This document shows positions 1 through 8,863 of a stretch of 64,000 bases of DNA, one piece after another. The stretch is taken from contig NZ_CP120677.1 in assembly GCF_029537395.1 (NCBI RefSeq), positions 558,001-622,000 on the forward strand, read 5' to 3'. Made by a program: the position numbers and the translations under genes. The notes beneath the pieces were generated by a model. The model was not told where the DNA came from and ran no database searches. It was given only the letters and a program-made list of their open reading frames with translations. Position 1 is the stretch's first letter, and each line of letters opens with the position of its first letter. This DNA is from Tissierella sp. Yu-01. GTDB lineage: Bacteria > Bacillota > Clostridia > Tissierellales > Tissierellaceae.

Positions 1-1739
1 TAAAAAAGGCTAAGAGATATGAACTTCCAGATACACAGATCGATAAGGCAAATGAGAAGAATTTAGTACAAACAGGGGGAAACTCAGTAAGCAACATAGG
101 AACCACAATAAAATTCCCACCCAATAGGGTGTTTGGTAATACTGAGGATACTTCATCGATTAATATCGAATATATTAATCAAAACATAGATACAGATAAG
201 TATACGTCAATATTAAGGTATTTTTTTAAAGGTAAAGAACACAAACTAGAAGTTAATAGGTCAAGCTATCTACGTAAAAATGAGATTATTAAACTTCAAG
301 ATTTTGGACTTCAAGTAACTGAGCGTAATGCTCATGATATTATTAAGCAACTAGAGATTGCAGAAAGGAATGCACCAATAAATAAGGTACATTCAAAAAT
401 TGGATTTGATATTTATGATAGAAATTATGTTTTTAAGCACTCCAGAGGTGTTAATGTATATTCCTCATATATAGGGAAGTTAGATATATCGCCTAAAGGG
501 GATTATGGCACATGGTATAAAAATCTACATGAAAATGTAATAGGGAATATACCACTTGAAGCTATGTTGGTAGTTGGTTTTTCTTCTGCAATTGTTGGAT
601 TATTAAGTATATTATCAAATAAAGATTCTCTTGTTGTACATCTTTCAGGAGATAGTACTACTGGTAAGACTACTGCTTCAATGCTAGCCATTTCAATTTG
701 GGGGAATCCTAGCACTAAAATATCAAATGGTCTGTCTACTACTTGGAATACAACTGAAAACGCTATGTTCCATAATATTGTTGGAAATCACGGATTAGCA
801 GTTCTCTTTGATGAGGTATCAATGAATAATTCATTAGATTTTACTAAGTTCATATATAAATTTACGGGAAATAAAGACAAATCAAGATTAAACAAAGAAT
901 CTAAATTGGAAGTTGCTGGAACATGGGGAACTGTTATAATAACCAATGGTGAATTTTCACTGCTAATAAAATCTAAGAAAAATACAGGAGCACAATTGCG
1001 TATCATAGATTTTAATAATATTGCATGGACTAAGGATGCAATAAGTGCTGATGAAATTAATCAATGTATTTTAGAAAACTATGGACATGCAGGTACTATA
1101 TTTGTTGGAAAGTTACTTGAAATGAAGGTAGATGATATACATGATGAGATTATAGAATTGAAGGAGTACACAGTTGAACAAATGAAGGAAAAGGGGGTTA
1201 AGGATAAATATGTGGAAAGAAGATCATTGAATTATGCAATACTAATGTATACAGCTTATAAAGTAAGTGAGCTTTTATCAATTCCATTGCACATTGAAGA
1301 TATATGGAATTTTTTAATGGATAATGAAAAGGAATCAATTGAGGGTAGAGACTTGCAAAACAAAGCATACACATACTTTTTAGAGCAAGTAAATATAAAT
1401 CATAATAAGTTTATACATTCAGATTCAATGCAAACTTCTAATCCTATAGATATAAAGAATTCTGGTTATGAAATTATGGGGAAGATAAATGTATTAACAA
1501 AAGAAAACTATAACGAAATATGCATATTTCAAAATTATTTTAATGAATTAATGAAGAACGGAGGATTTGAGGACTCTAAAATCATTCTTAAAAAGTGGAA
1601 AGATGAAGGCATACTTGATTGTGAGGCTGATAGATATACTAGAAAAAGGACTTTAATACCAAGTATGGGTGCTGTTCCAATCTATGTTATAAGGGTTAAG
1701 AAAGAAGATTTCAGTGATAAAGATAGATCCATTTTCTAG
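1..1739 (+). CDS. DUF927-type P-loop ATPase of a mobile element (5' end outside window)
   Basis: The reading frame is open from position 3 with no stop before the window edge, so the GTG at 129 is probably internal and the gene starts to the left. About 578 residues are visible. Walker A is GDSTTGKTT (bases 648-674), followed by a Walker B-like LAVLFDEVS and a sensor-like VIITNGE segment. This arrangement is typical of DUF927 proteins, helicase/primase-like ATPases found in phages, ICEs and plasmids, where they usually follow a primase-like part. The family role is inferred as DNA replication or unwinding of the element; the exact function is unproven. It sits upstream of an excisionase-integrase pair, which fits a mobile element. 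No gene follows for 500 bases. Confidence 0.8.
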   Translation, partial: KKAKRYELPDTQIDKANEKNLVQTGGNSVSNIGTTIKFPPNRVFGNTEDTSSINIEYINQNIDTDKYTSILRYFFKGKEHKLEVNRSSYLRKNEIIKLQDFGLQVTERNAHDIIKQLEIAERNAPINKVHSKIGFDIYDRNYVFKHSRGVNVYSSYIGKLDISPKGDYGTWYKNLHENVIGNIPLEAMLVVGFSSAIVGLLSILSNKDSLVVHLSGDSTTGKTTASMLAISIWGNPSTKISNGLSTTWNTTENAMFHNIVGNHGLAVLFDEVSMNNSLDFTKFIYKFTGNKDKSRLNKESKLEVAGTWGTVIITNGEFSLLIKSKKNTGAQLRIIDFNNIAWTKDAISADEINQCILENYGHAGTIFVGKLLEMKVDDIHDEIIELKEYTVEQMKEKGVKDKYVERRSLNYAILMYTAYKVSELLSIPLHIEDIWNFLMDNEKESIEGRDLQNKAYTYFLEQVNINHNKFIHSDSMQTSNPIDIKNSGYEIMGKINVLTKENYNEICIFQNYFNELMKNGGFEDSKIILKKWKDEGILDCEADRYTRKRTLIPSMGAVPIYVIRVKKEDFSDKDRSIF

Positions 1740-1812
1740 AATTTCGTGATTATTCCCGTTCAAATTTTCAAAAGCGTGAAATATTAAATGGTTGTTGAAT
1801 CAGCGAATTATG

Positions 1813-1940
1813 CATTTTTCCCGTTTTCACGTAGTATATTCAATAAATAAAATATATAACTAGTGATAATTGTTTCAATATATATTTATTTTCAGTCTTT
1901 AATAATATGCTATAAAAATTTACGTGAAAACGGGAAAATG
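1813..1940. repeat. long inverted repeat with 87-base spacer
   Basis: The left arm (1813-1833) carries TTCCCGTTTTCACGTA. The right arm (1921-1940) is its reverse complement, and the arms differ only by one T in a T-run. The spacer is very AT-rich. It could be a protein-binding pair, a replication signal or a large cruciform. Confidence 0.8.
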
Positions 1941-2050
1941 AATTAAAATGCACAGTTGTCCTACGATTTAACTTTTGCAATCATGTGAAAAAGAATGTGA
2001 GGTTTACGATATTAATTAGTGAATTAATAATTATTTAGAGGAATGATAAA

Positions 2051-2149
2051 TTGAAGGATCCAAAGGGAAATAAAAAACTCATAAATATATATTATTACAT
2101 TGTAATAATCCTATTAGAGACTATTATGATAGAAGATGTTAGGTATTAA
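2051..2149 (+). CDS. possible 32-residue small protein
   Basis: A TTG start preceded by AGAGGA gives a 32-residue ORF with a hydrophobic middle (YYYIVIILLE). No homologue is recognised. It overlaps the palindrome at 2091-2109, so it may be chance. Confidence 0.2.
   Translation: MKDPKGNKKLINIYYYIVIILLETIMIEDVRY
2091..2109. promoter_or_regulatory. 19-base palindrome, operator-like
   Basis: ATTATTACA and TGTAATAAT flank a single central T. The perfect dyad lies about 140 bases upstream of the excisionase gene. It may be a repressor or recombination-protein site; no binding factor can be named from sequence. Confidence 0.4.
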
Positions 2150-2245
2150 ATAATAATAGAAATACTAGGTTCATTAGTAACAACAAAAATAGTCAAATGA
2201 CGACAAAAATTAATGATAAATATTAAAATTTAAGGAGGAAAGTAC

Positions 2246-2461
2246 ATGAAAATGGAAGGTAATAACATATTAAATGAATACCCAGATGTATTAAATGCAA
2301 AAATGATTGCAAAATCATTAGGGATTGGATATGTAAAAGCACTTAATCTAATAAAATATGGTGGCATTAAATATATTAAAATTGGTAATGTATATCGAGT
2401 ACCTAAAACATGTTTCATTGATTGGTTGTGTAATGGAAGCAGCAAAGAAATACAATTCTAA
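2246..2461 (+). CDS. small helix-turn-helix protein, excisionase-like
   Basis: 71 residues; ATG preceded by AAGGAGGAAAG. The middle reads MIAKSLGIGYVKALNLI followed by YIKIGNVYRVP. This is the HTH-plus-wing pattern of the HTH_17 / MerR-like excisionase family, which binds element ends and biases the integrase toward excision. It lies directly upstream of the integrase, as usual for xis-int pairs in Gram-positive ICEs and phages. The fold assignment is firm; the excisionase role is inferred from size and neighbour. A transcription regulator is the alternative. Confidence 0.75.
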   Translation: MKMEGNNILNEYPDVLNAKMIAKSLGIGYVKALNLIKYGGIKYIKIGNVYRVPKTCFIDWLCNGSSKEIQF

Positions 2462-2471
2462 TGTTAATATT

Positions 2472-2498
2472 AGTCCAAAGGCTAAATGCCTTTGGACT
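2472..2498 (+). promoter_or_regulatory. hairpin between xis and int
   Basis: AGTCCAAAGGC and GCCTTTGGACT form a perfect 11-bp stem with loop TAAAT. No T-run follows, so it is not a standard terminator. It ends 32 bases before the integrase start and could set the xis/int ratio through mRNA processing, attenuation or stability. Confidence 0.7.
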
Positions 2499-2529
2499 CA
2501 TAATTAAAACTAAAAAAGGGGGGCTTATA

Positions 2530-3693
2530 ATGGCAAGTGGGCACATAAGAAAAAGAGAATATAAAAGTGGTGTATCTTGGCAAATAGTTATAGAAAATGG
2601 AGTTGATTCAGTAGGTAATAGAATAAGAAAGTATAAGACTGTTAAGGGAACAAAGAAAGAAGCTCAAAAAGTAATGACTAAGATGTTGAATGAGCTCAAT
2701 AATGGAACTTTTATAGAACCAACTAAAACAACACTAGGGCAGTACATGAAAGAATGGATGGAAACATATATAGAACCAAATTTATCTCCCACAACATTGG
2801 TTAGTTACAAAGCTAATGTTGATGGTCATATCATACCTAAATTGGGGCATATCCCTATCCAAAATCTAAATGCAATTGATATACAAAGATTCTACAATGA
2901 ACTTTCAAAAGAGATTAATCCAAGAACAAAAAAACCTCTATCTGCTAGAACAATAGAGCATATACATGCAAATTTAAAATCTGCATTAAAGCAAGCAGTC
3001 AAATTAGGATTAATTGAAAAGAATCCAGCTGATGCTACTACAATACAAAGGGCTAAAGATTATAAGGCAACTGTTTATGATGAAGATGAGGTGAAAAACC
3101 TATTTAAATATGTCAAGGGAACAAGATTAGAAGTTCCTGTAGTATTAGCTGTAGGTTTAGGATTGAGAAGAGGTGAGGTATTAGGTTTAAGATGGTCATC
3201 GATTGATTTTAAAGAGAAGAAAATAAAAATAGAAACAAGCTTAGCCTATGTAAATAAAGAATTTATTTTCAAATCTCCAAAGAGCGCTGCTGGAGAAAGA
3301 ACATTAGTTATGCCAGAATCTCTAATAGAACTTCTAAAAAAGCATCATAAAGAGCAGAGCCTGATCAAACTGGCATTAGGTGAGTCTTACCAAAATAGTG
3401 ATTTAGTATGTTGTAAGGAAGATGGAAGTCCTATAATCCCTGGTACCTTTTCTCATATATTTACGGATTTCTTGAAAGATTATGGTCTTAAAGAAATCAG
3501 ATTCCATGACCTTAGACATACCCATGCATCGCTCCTATTAAAGTACGGTATAGCCGCAAAGGTAGCTTCAACACGATTAGGGCATTCTTCAATTGGGATT
3601 ACATTAGATTTATATTCACACATATATAGTGAGGCAGAAGTTGAAGTAGCAAACAAAATTGAAAGTGGCATATTTCAAAATCAAGCTATCTAA
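2530..3693 (+). CDS. int: tyrosine recombinase, integrase of the first element
   Basis: 387 residues from the ATG at 2530, which has AAAAGGGGGGC just before it; the longer frame from 2461 starts inside the hairpin and is unlikely. The N-terminal arm-binding domain (about 1-60) has GHIRKREYKSGVSWQIV, followed by a SAM-like core-binding domain (about 65-165). The catalytic domain shows Arg in GLRRGE (213/214), Lys near 248-251, HDLRH (His326, Arg329), His352 in LGHSS and Tyr362. All catalytic residues are present, so it should be active. It resembles phage/ICE integrases of Firmicutes. The next feature is the promoter and gene of tRNA-Sec, a probable landmark of the insertion site. Confidence 0.95.
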   Translation: MASGHIRKREYKSGVSWQIVIENGVDSVGNRIRKYKTVKGTKKEAQKVMTKMLNELNNGTFIEPTKTTLGQYMKEWMETYIEPNLSPTTLVSYKANVDGHIIPKLGHIPIQNLNAIDIQRFYNELSKEINPRTKKPLSARTIEHIHANLKSALKQAVKLGLIEKNPADATTIQRAKDYKATVYDEDEVKNLFKYVKGTRLEVPVVLAVGLGLRRGEVLGLRWSSIDFKEKKIKIETSLAYVNKEFIFKSPKSAAGERTLVMPESLIELLKKHHKEQSLIKLALGESYQNSDLVCCKEDGSPIIPGTFSHIFTDFLKDYGLKEIRFHDLRHTHASLLLKYGIAAKVASTRLGHSSIGITLDLYSHIYSEAEVEVANKIESGIFQNQAI

Positions 3694-3726
3694 AAACTAT
3701 TTCCATTAGTTTTAGATAGTTTTTTC
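3683..3726 (+). terminator. terminator of int, overlapping its stop
   Basis: CTATCTAAAAACTA pairs with TAGTTTTAGATAG (one bulge), loop TTTCCAT, followed by six T. The stop codon of int lies inside the left arm. Confidence 0.9.
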
Positions 3727-3769
3727 TATTATGACGTCAAAATGGAGACACAAACGGGTGATTTACACC

Positions 3770-3798
3770 TTGACCTGCAAAATCAAGTATGGTAAAAT
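3770..3798 (+). promoter_or_regulatory. sigma-A promoter of tRNA-Sec
   Basis: TTGACC, 17-base spacer, TAAAAT, ending 29 bases before the mature tRNA 5' end. The tRNA thus keeps its own promoter beside the inserted element. Confidence 0.75.
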
Positions 3799-3827
3799 CT
3801 AGTAGTATCAATAATTAGAATAGATAT

Positions 3828-3924
3828 GGGGGTAGATGAGTTCTGGTGTGCTCTCTAGTCTTCAAAACTAGCGCGAGGGGTTAGGAGCCTCTTGGGTGGG
3901 TTCGATTCCCACATACTCCCGCCA
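3828..3924 (+). tRNA. selC: tRNA-Sec (anticodon UCA)
   Basis: A 97-base tRNA with encoded CCA. The anticodon stem CTAGT/ACTAG closes loop CTTCAAA (anticodon TCA, reads UGA). The T arm is GTGGG-TTCGATT-CCCAC. The variable arm is long, as in tRNA-Sec. The acceptor stem GGGGGTA pairs with TACTCCC (one G-U). The discriminator is G. It implies selenoprotein synthesis in this organism; no selenoprotein gene or selA/selB/selD is seen in this window. Confidence 0.95.
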
Positions 3925-3933
3925 AAGATAATT

Positions 3934-3957
3934 AGCGACTTTAAGTCGCTTTTTTTA
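3934..3957 (+). terminator. terminator of tRNA-Sec
   Basis: AGCGACT/AGTCGCT, loop TTA, followed by a T-run. Confidence 0.9.
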
Positions 3958-4052
3958 ATTTTTTGACGTAGTATTACATATTTCAAATTTAGTAAATCAC
4001 GTTATAAAAAATTCTGAATAGATTATAATATAAATTATTAGGAGGAGTTTAT

Positions 4053-5114
4053 ATGGCAAATGTTAGAAGATTTTTTCCTGGCGGAAATACATCTGCTGGT
4101 TTCTTTAGTTATCATGATAATATTATCGATTTAGATAGAAATATGTTATATATTCTTAAGGGAATGCCTGGTGGTGGTAAGTCTTCATTAATGAGAGAAA
4201 TAGGTGAAAATGCAGTACGTGAAGGATATAATGTTGAATTTCATCACTGTCCATCCGATCCCAATTCAGTAGATGGCATAGTAATTACTGAACTAAAAGT
4301 TGGGATAGTAGATGGTACCGCTCCACATATTATTGAACCTGTATATCCAGGGTTAATAGATAAAATTATAGACCTTGGTCAGTTTATAGATAGCGAGTTA
4401 TTGAAACTATATAAATCTGAGTTATTTAAGGCTAAACAGATGAATAAGGAAGCATATAGAAGAGCTTTTAATATATTTAAGGCAAGCAAACCAATCTATG
4501 ATGAAATTGAGAGTGCAAACAAATCAAAAGTTGATTTTAATGGAATAAATAAATTAACTCAAAATGCAATCGACAGGATATTTTCTAAGGAACAGGTAGA
4601 CTCCAATATAACTGGTTTTAAAACCAGACATCAGTTTTCCGCAGCTTATACTCCAGAAGGCTTTTTTGATTATACTTCAACAATCATAGATGGGGTTAAA
4701 GATAGATATTATTTAAGTGGAGAGATAGGTACAGGAAAAACAACATTCTTAAAAAGAATAGCTGAAGAAGCAATGTTAAGGAATTACCATATTGAAATAT
4801 TGCATAATCCATTAATTCCAAGCAAAATCGATAGTTTATTAATAAAGGAATTAAATACAATAATATCTACTACCAAAGAAACTAAGAACTATATTTACAC
4901 AACTATAGATTTAGATGAATATTTCGATGGTGATGGCTCAAATAAAGATGATTATCAATTGTTTAATAGTTTAGTTGAAAAGGGAATAGAAGCTTTATCA
5001 GGTGCTAAAGAAGCACATATTCTTATGGAATCCATCTATAAAAAATGTATAAATTACAAAGGTATAGATGAGATTAAGAAAAAATTATGGGAAGATATTC
5101 AAGAATACAAATAA
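4053..5114 (+). CDS. PRK06851-type protein with two P-loop NTPase domains
   Basis: 353 residues; ATG after ATTAGGAGGAG. Two Walker A motifs are visible, GMPGGGKSS (37-45) and GEIGTGKTT (223-231), each preceded by a similar segment ending in AGFFSY/EGFFDY. The protein is therefore an internal duplication of a P-loop domain. This matches the PRK06851 family of Clostridia and Bacilli, whose biochemical role is not established. It is a single-gene unit ended by a terminator shared with the opposite gene. ATP or GTP binding is well supported; the substrate is unknown. Confidence 0.8.
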   Translation: MANVRRFFPGGNTSAGFFSYHDNIIDLDRNMLYILKGMPGGGKSSLMREIGENAVREGYNVEFHHCPSDPNSVDGIVITELKVGIVDGTAPHIIEPVYPGLIDKIIDLGQFIDSELLKLYKSELFKAKQMNKEAYRRAFNIFKASKPIYDEIESANKSKVDFNGINKLTQNAIDRIFSKEQVDSNITGFKTRHQFSAAYTPEGFFDYTSTIIDGVKDRYYLSGEIGTGKTTFLKRIAEEAMLRNYHIEILHNPLIPSKIDSLLIKELNTIISTTKETKNYIYTTIDLDEYFDGDGSNKDDYQLFNSLVEKGIEALSGAKEAHILMESIYKKCINYKGIDEIKKKLWEDIQEYK

Positions 5115-5140
5115 AGGTTAGGATTTCCTAACCTTTATTT
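5109..5140. terminator. bidirectional terminator containing both stop codons
   Basis: Perfect 15-bp stem (5109-5123 with 5126-5140) and a two-base apex. The TAA of the NTPase gene and, on the other strand, the TAA of the alaX-type gene both lie in the left arm. A T-rich end occurs on both strands. Confidence 0.9.
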
Positions 5141-6329
5141 CTTTGGATATATATTCAGCAAAGTCCTTCATGATTACAGGTAAATCATTTATTTTACAAC
5201 CGCCTTGTACGGTATTTGGACTACCTCCACCTTTGATTCCATACTTATCAGAAAGTGTTTTAAATATTTTGAGTAAATCTAAATCTAAGTTTTTGGAACT
5301 GCTAATATATAATTGACCTTTCTTATCATTATGAAGACCATATATCTGAATTAGATTACCTTTAGCATTAAGGTAATTTGCAATAAAGCCTAATTCTTTG
5401 AAATCCATATTATCAATTTCTTTGTATATAAACCCAATATTATCTTTAAATTTAACCTCATTATAAAGTGAATCACCTTTTAACTCATATAGCTGGGCTC
5501 TTAACTCTCTATTTTCTTTTTCTAATGTTTCTTTTGTATTGAATAACTTTTCTACTTTTTCTAAGACATCTTTATCTTTAGAAGATAATAGAAGACCTAT
5601 ATCTTTTATATACTTATTTTTCCATATATAATCAATTAAAGCTCTATTACCGCAAACAAATTCAATTCTTACATTACCCTTTTTCTTCTCCCATTTTCTA
5701 ATTTTAATTATACCGATTTCACCAGTTTGTCTTAGATGTGTACCGCAGCATGGTGAATAGTCAAATCCATCGATTTCTACGATTCTTATATCATTATTGA
5801 TTTTTGGTTTATTTCTTATGGGTATATTTTTTAATTTTTCATTTGTTACGTAATAACACATTATTTTAAAATTTGAATATATCATGCGATTAGCCAATAC
5901 TTCTATTTTTGTTACATCTTCATCAGTTAAATTAGATACATTGATATCAATATGTACATATTCTTTACCAATATTAAAGCCAATTGTTTCACTGTTATAC
6001 AACATATTAATAACTGATGAAAGTAGATGTTGCCCAGTATGCTGTTGCATTAAGTCCAACCTATTATCCCAATCAATAGATAACTTTACTTTTTTACCGC
6101 TTATATTATTATTAAGGACATGAACTATATCGTCTTTGTCCTCGTATGTCTCAATAACATCAATTCCATTAATGGTACCAATATCACCTGGTTGTCCACC
6201 TGCTAAATGAGGATAAAATATTGTTCTGTCTAGTTTAATATAATATTTATTATTAATAAATTTTTTCTCCACAACTTCTGCTTCAAGCTCTCTTATATAA
6301 GGATTATCCATATAGAATTTAAATGTCAA
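5118..6329 (-). CDS. alaX: alanyl-tRNA editing protein (AlaX-type, with DHHA1 domain)
   Basis: 403 residues. The zinc/editing site shows HTGQH near 96-100 and CCGTH near 192-196, the HxxxH...CxxxH signature of trans-editing proteins that hydrolyse Ser- or Gly-tRNA(Ala). A coiled segment (about 255-280) and a C-terminal DHHA1-like domain with GIKGGGSPNTVQGG follow, so this is the long AlaX form. I chose the TTG at 6329: AAAGGTGG lies seven bases upstream, whereas the GTG at 6341 is inside that ribosome binding site. The ATG at 6311 is a second option. It is a single gene convergent with the NTPase gene. Confidence 0.85.
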   Translation of the reverse strand: MTFKFYMDNPYIRELEAEVVEKKFINNKYYIKLDRTIFYPHLAGGQPGDIGTINGIDVIETYEDKDDIVHVLNNNISGKKVKLSIDWDNRLDLMQQHTGQHLLSSVINMLYNSETIGFNIGKEYVHIDINVSNLTDEDVTKIEVLANRMIYSNFKIMCYYVTNEKLKNIPIRNKPKINNDIRIVEIDGFDYSPCCGTHLRQTGEIGIIKIRKWEKKKGNVRIEFVCGNRALIDYIWKNKYIKDIGLLLSSKDKDVLEKVEKLFNTKETLEKENRELRAQLYELKGDSLYNEVKFKDNIGFIYKEIDNMDFKELGFIANYLNAKGNLIQIYGLHNDKKGQLYISSSKNLDLDLLKIFKTLSDKYGIKGGGSPNTVQGGCKINDLPVIMKDFAEYISKEIKVRKS

Positions 6330-6430
6330 ATTAATTACCACCTTTTAGAAATCTAATAATTATATATATTGATAGTATGTTATAATCTTTATTATATAGC
6401 ATTGATTTGAAAATACAAAGGGAGAAATTT

Positions 6431-8863
6431 ATGGACAAGCCATTCATGCCTATAGTATTATCTACAATCTTTGGTATTCTTTTATCCTATCATTTAAAGG
6501 TATCAGAATTAGCAATAATTATTGCATTGCTATTATTAATTCTTGTATTTATATATAGACTTGTTTGCAATAAATCTAGTTTCGTGTGTATACTACTTAT
6601 ATTCTTTTGCCTTGGGGCAATTATAACAAATTTTAATAAAACTACTCAGCTAGAGGTCTATAGGAGTAAAATTGTTAATTATAGGGGTATTGTTGATGAA
6701 GTAATCAAAATTAGACCTGAGTATACTAAATATGCCGTTGAATTAAAATCAGTAGATAGTTCAATTATTAAAGAGAGAATAGTTTTAACTATAATAGGAG
6801 AAAGACAGTACAATTTAGGGGATTACATTTCATTTAATGGTGAATTAGAGGAGCCGGATACGAATACTAATCCAATGATGTTTAATTATAGATTAAGTTT
6901 GCTATCTAATAAAATTCATAACGTAATGACTGTAAAGGATTTTTCTGTTAGTTTAATAGAAAAAAATGCATCCTTTGACTATAAAATAAAAGATAGATTC
7001 AAAAAAGATATAGATAACTTATATAAAAATTATCTAAGTGAAGATAATGCAAAAATAATTACAAGCATTATTCTTGGGGACTCATCTTACTTAGATGAGG
7101 AAGATTTAGTAAAATACAGAGATTTAGGCTTGGCCCACATACTAGCTGTATCAGGTTTACATATTGGAATAATATCTGGTTTTTTGATCTATATATTATC
7201 AAGAATAGGATTAAATAGAAGAATTAATATCATCTTATCCATAAGTATAATCTGGATATACAGTTATCTAATAGGATTTCCACCTTCAACTATACGAGCG
7301 AGTATTATGTTCTCCATTTTATATCTTTCACATTTGACACACGAACCCTATGATTCTATTAATGCTGTGATGTTTTCAATGCTTTTTAGTCTATTCATAA
7401 ATCCTTTTTGGCTCTTTGACGTTGGTTTCCAATTATCATATTTAGCAACACTATCAATTATTATATTTACATCAAATATAAGATTATTATTTTATCCTTA
7501 TAAGAACAAACTGATTGGCACCACTTCATCTATTTTGGCTGTAAATATAGGATTATTACCTATACAAAGCTATTATTTTAATAGGATATCAATATTAGGT
7601 TTAATTGCAAACTTAATAACAGTGCCATTATTATCATTGTCATTGATATTAGGGATTATAATAATTTTCTTCAATTATACTATTTCATATGTTAATATTA
7701 TTTTAGCAGTTCTATTGGATTTTTTATTGTCTTTATCATCCCTGATTATTAATATCTTAGACAGAATTCCATTTAATGCAATTAAACTATATTCGCCGGA
7801 TTTGATTACTATACTTTTATATTATTTAGCTATACTTATTGTTCTAAGGATTATAGATATCTTTGATTTTAAAGCAAGTTTGAAGAAGGTTATATCATTA
7901 TATTTAGTAATTTTAATTGGTGTAAGTGTTATAGGAATAACTCTTGATGATCATATAGAAATTGATTTTATAGATGTTGGGCAAGGTGATTCAATACTTA
8001 TTAAGACTCAAGGGTACAATTACTTAATGGATACAGGGGGTAGTTTATTTTCTGCTAATGATGTAGGAAAATATATTACACTCCCATATTTAGAGAAGCA
8101 TGGAATATACGATCTGGATAAAGTCTTTATTACACATTTTGATGAGGATCATAGTCAGGGGTTAAAAGCCTTATTAGGAGAGGTAAAGATTAAAGAAATA
8201 TATACGAGTTATATACCTAAAGACAACGAGATTGTTCAAATGATAGAAGAACACAATATACCTATATCAGTTCTTAAGCATGATGACATAATTTACCTTG
8301 ATAACAATACCTATATTAAAATTATATGGCCTGTCGAAGAAGGAAATATTAATAATTATAGTTCAAATAATATGTCTTTAGTATCTTTAATGATATATAA
8401 GGATTACAGTATTTTATTTACAGGGGATATTGAAAAAGAAGTAGAGACCGTAATAGGAGATATGATAGATAGAAAGATTGATGTATTAAAAGTTTCACAT
8501 CACGGTAGCAATACTTCTTCCACAGAGAAATTTTTAGAGAGAACTATGCCTAAATATAGTATAATTTCTGTTGGCAGAGGTAATTTCTATGGTCATCCTA
8601 ATAAGGATGTTCTTATAAGGCTAGAAAAGGTTGGTTCTTTTATATATAGAACTGATGAGATGGGTATGATAAGAACTTTCTTAGATGATAATTATATAAA
8701 AATTACACCTTATGTAGAAGAGGATTTATTAAATAATGATTTTGTTAAAGCTTTTATAGAGTATAATAATACTTTAAGCTTCTATGTAATTTATTCATTC
8801 GCTTCATATTTATTAATTAAAAAATACTTAATGTTTGAGGAAGAAGGTGTTCAAATTGACTAA
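6431..8863 (+). CDS. comEC: ComEC/Rec2 DNA-uptake channel protein
   Basis: 810 residues. An N-terminal OB-like DUF4131 region is followed by the membrane Competence domain (about 210-500, HILAVSGLHIGI and many hydrophobic helices) and a C-terminal metallo-beta-lactamase-like domain (DVGQGDSILI, THFDEDHSQG, KVSHHGS). The family forms the inner-membrane channel for single-stranded DNA in natural transformation, and the C-terminal domain is the likely nuclease. The start is the ATG at 6431 with AAAGGGAG six bases before it; the earlier TTG at 6407 has no site. It is coupled to holA by an overlap. No comEA lies beside it. Confidence 0.95.
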   Translation: MDKPFMPIVLSTIFGILLSYHLKVSELAIIIALLLLILVFIYRLVCNKSSFVCILLIFFCLGAIITNFNKTTQLEVYRSKIVNYRGIVDEVIKIRPEYTKYAVELKSVDSSIIKERIVLTIIGERQYNLGDYISFNGELEEPDTNTNPMMFNYRLSLLSNKIHNVMTVKDFSVSLIEKNASFDYKIKDRFKKDIDNLYKNYLSEDNAKIITSIILGDSSYLDEEDLVKYRDLGLAHILAVSGLHIGIISGFLIYILSRIGLNRRINIILSISIIWIYSYLIGFPPSTIRASIMFSILYLSHLTHEPYDSINAVMFSMLFSLFINPFWLFDVGFQLSYLATLSIIIFTSNIRLLFYPYKNKLIGTTSSILAVNIGLLPIQSYYFNRISILGLIANLITVPLLSLSLILGIIIIFFNYTISYVNIILAVLLDFLLSLSSLIINILDRIPFNAIKLYSPDLITILLYYLAILIVLRIIDIFDFKASLKKVISLYLVILIGVSVIGITLDDHIEIDFIDVGQGDSILIKTQGYNYLMDTGGSLFSANDVGKYITLPYLEKHGIYDLDKVFITHFDEDHSQGLKALLGEVKIKEIYTSYIPKDNEIVQMIEEHNIPISVLKHDDIIYLDNNTYIKIIWPVEEGNINNYSSNNMSLVSLMIYKDYSILFTGDIEKEVETVIGDMIDRKIDVLKVSHHGSNTSSTEKFLERTMPKYSIISVGRGNFYGHPNKDVLIRLEKVGSFIYRTDEMGMIRTFLDDNYIKITPYVEEDLLNNDFVKAFIEYNNTLSFYVIYSFASYLLIKKYLMFEEEGVQID

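Larger units (their letters stand above)
1740..2245. other. gene-poor 0.5 kb stretch of the first element
   Basis: No convincing gene of normal size. It holds a 20-base inverted repeat (1813-1833 and 1921-1940), a partial third copy of the CCCGTT motif near 1755, a 19-base palindrome at 2091-2109 and one weak 32-codon ORF. The position between a replication-type ATPase and xis/int suggests a regulatory or origin/termination region; this is inference. Confidence 0.5.

Noticed and set aside
129-131. GTG at 129 as the start of the DUF927 gene
   Set aside because: The frame is open upstream to position 3 with no ribosome binding site before 129, so the gene most likely begins outside the window.
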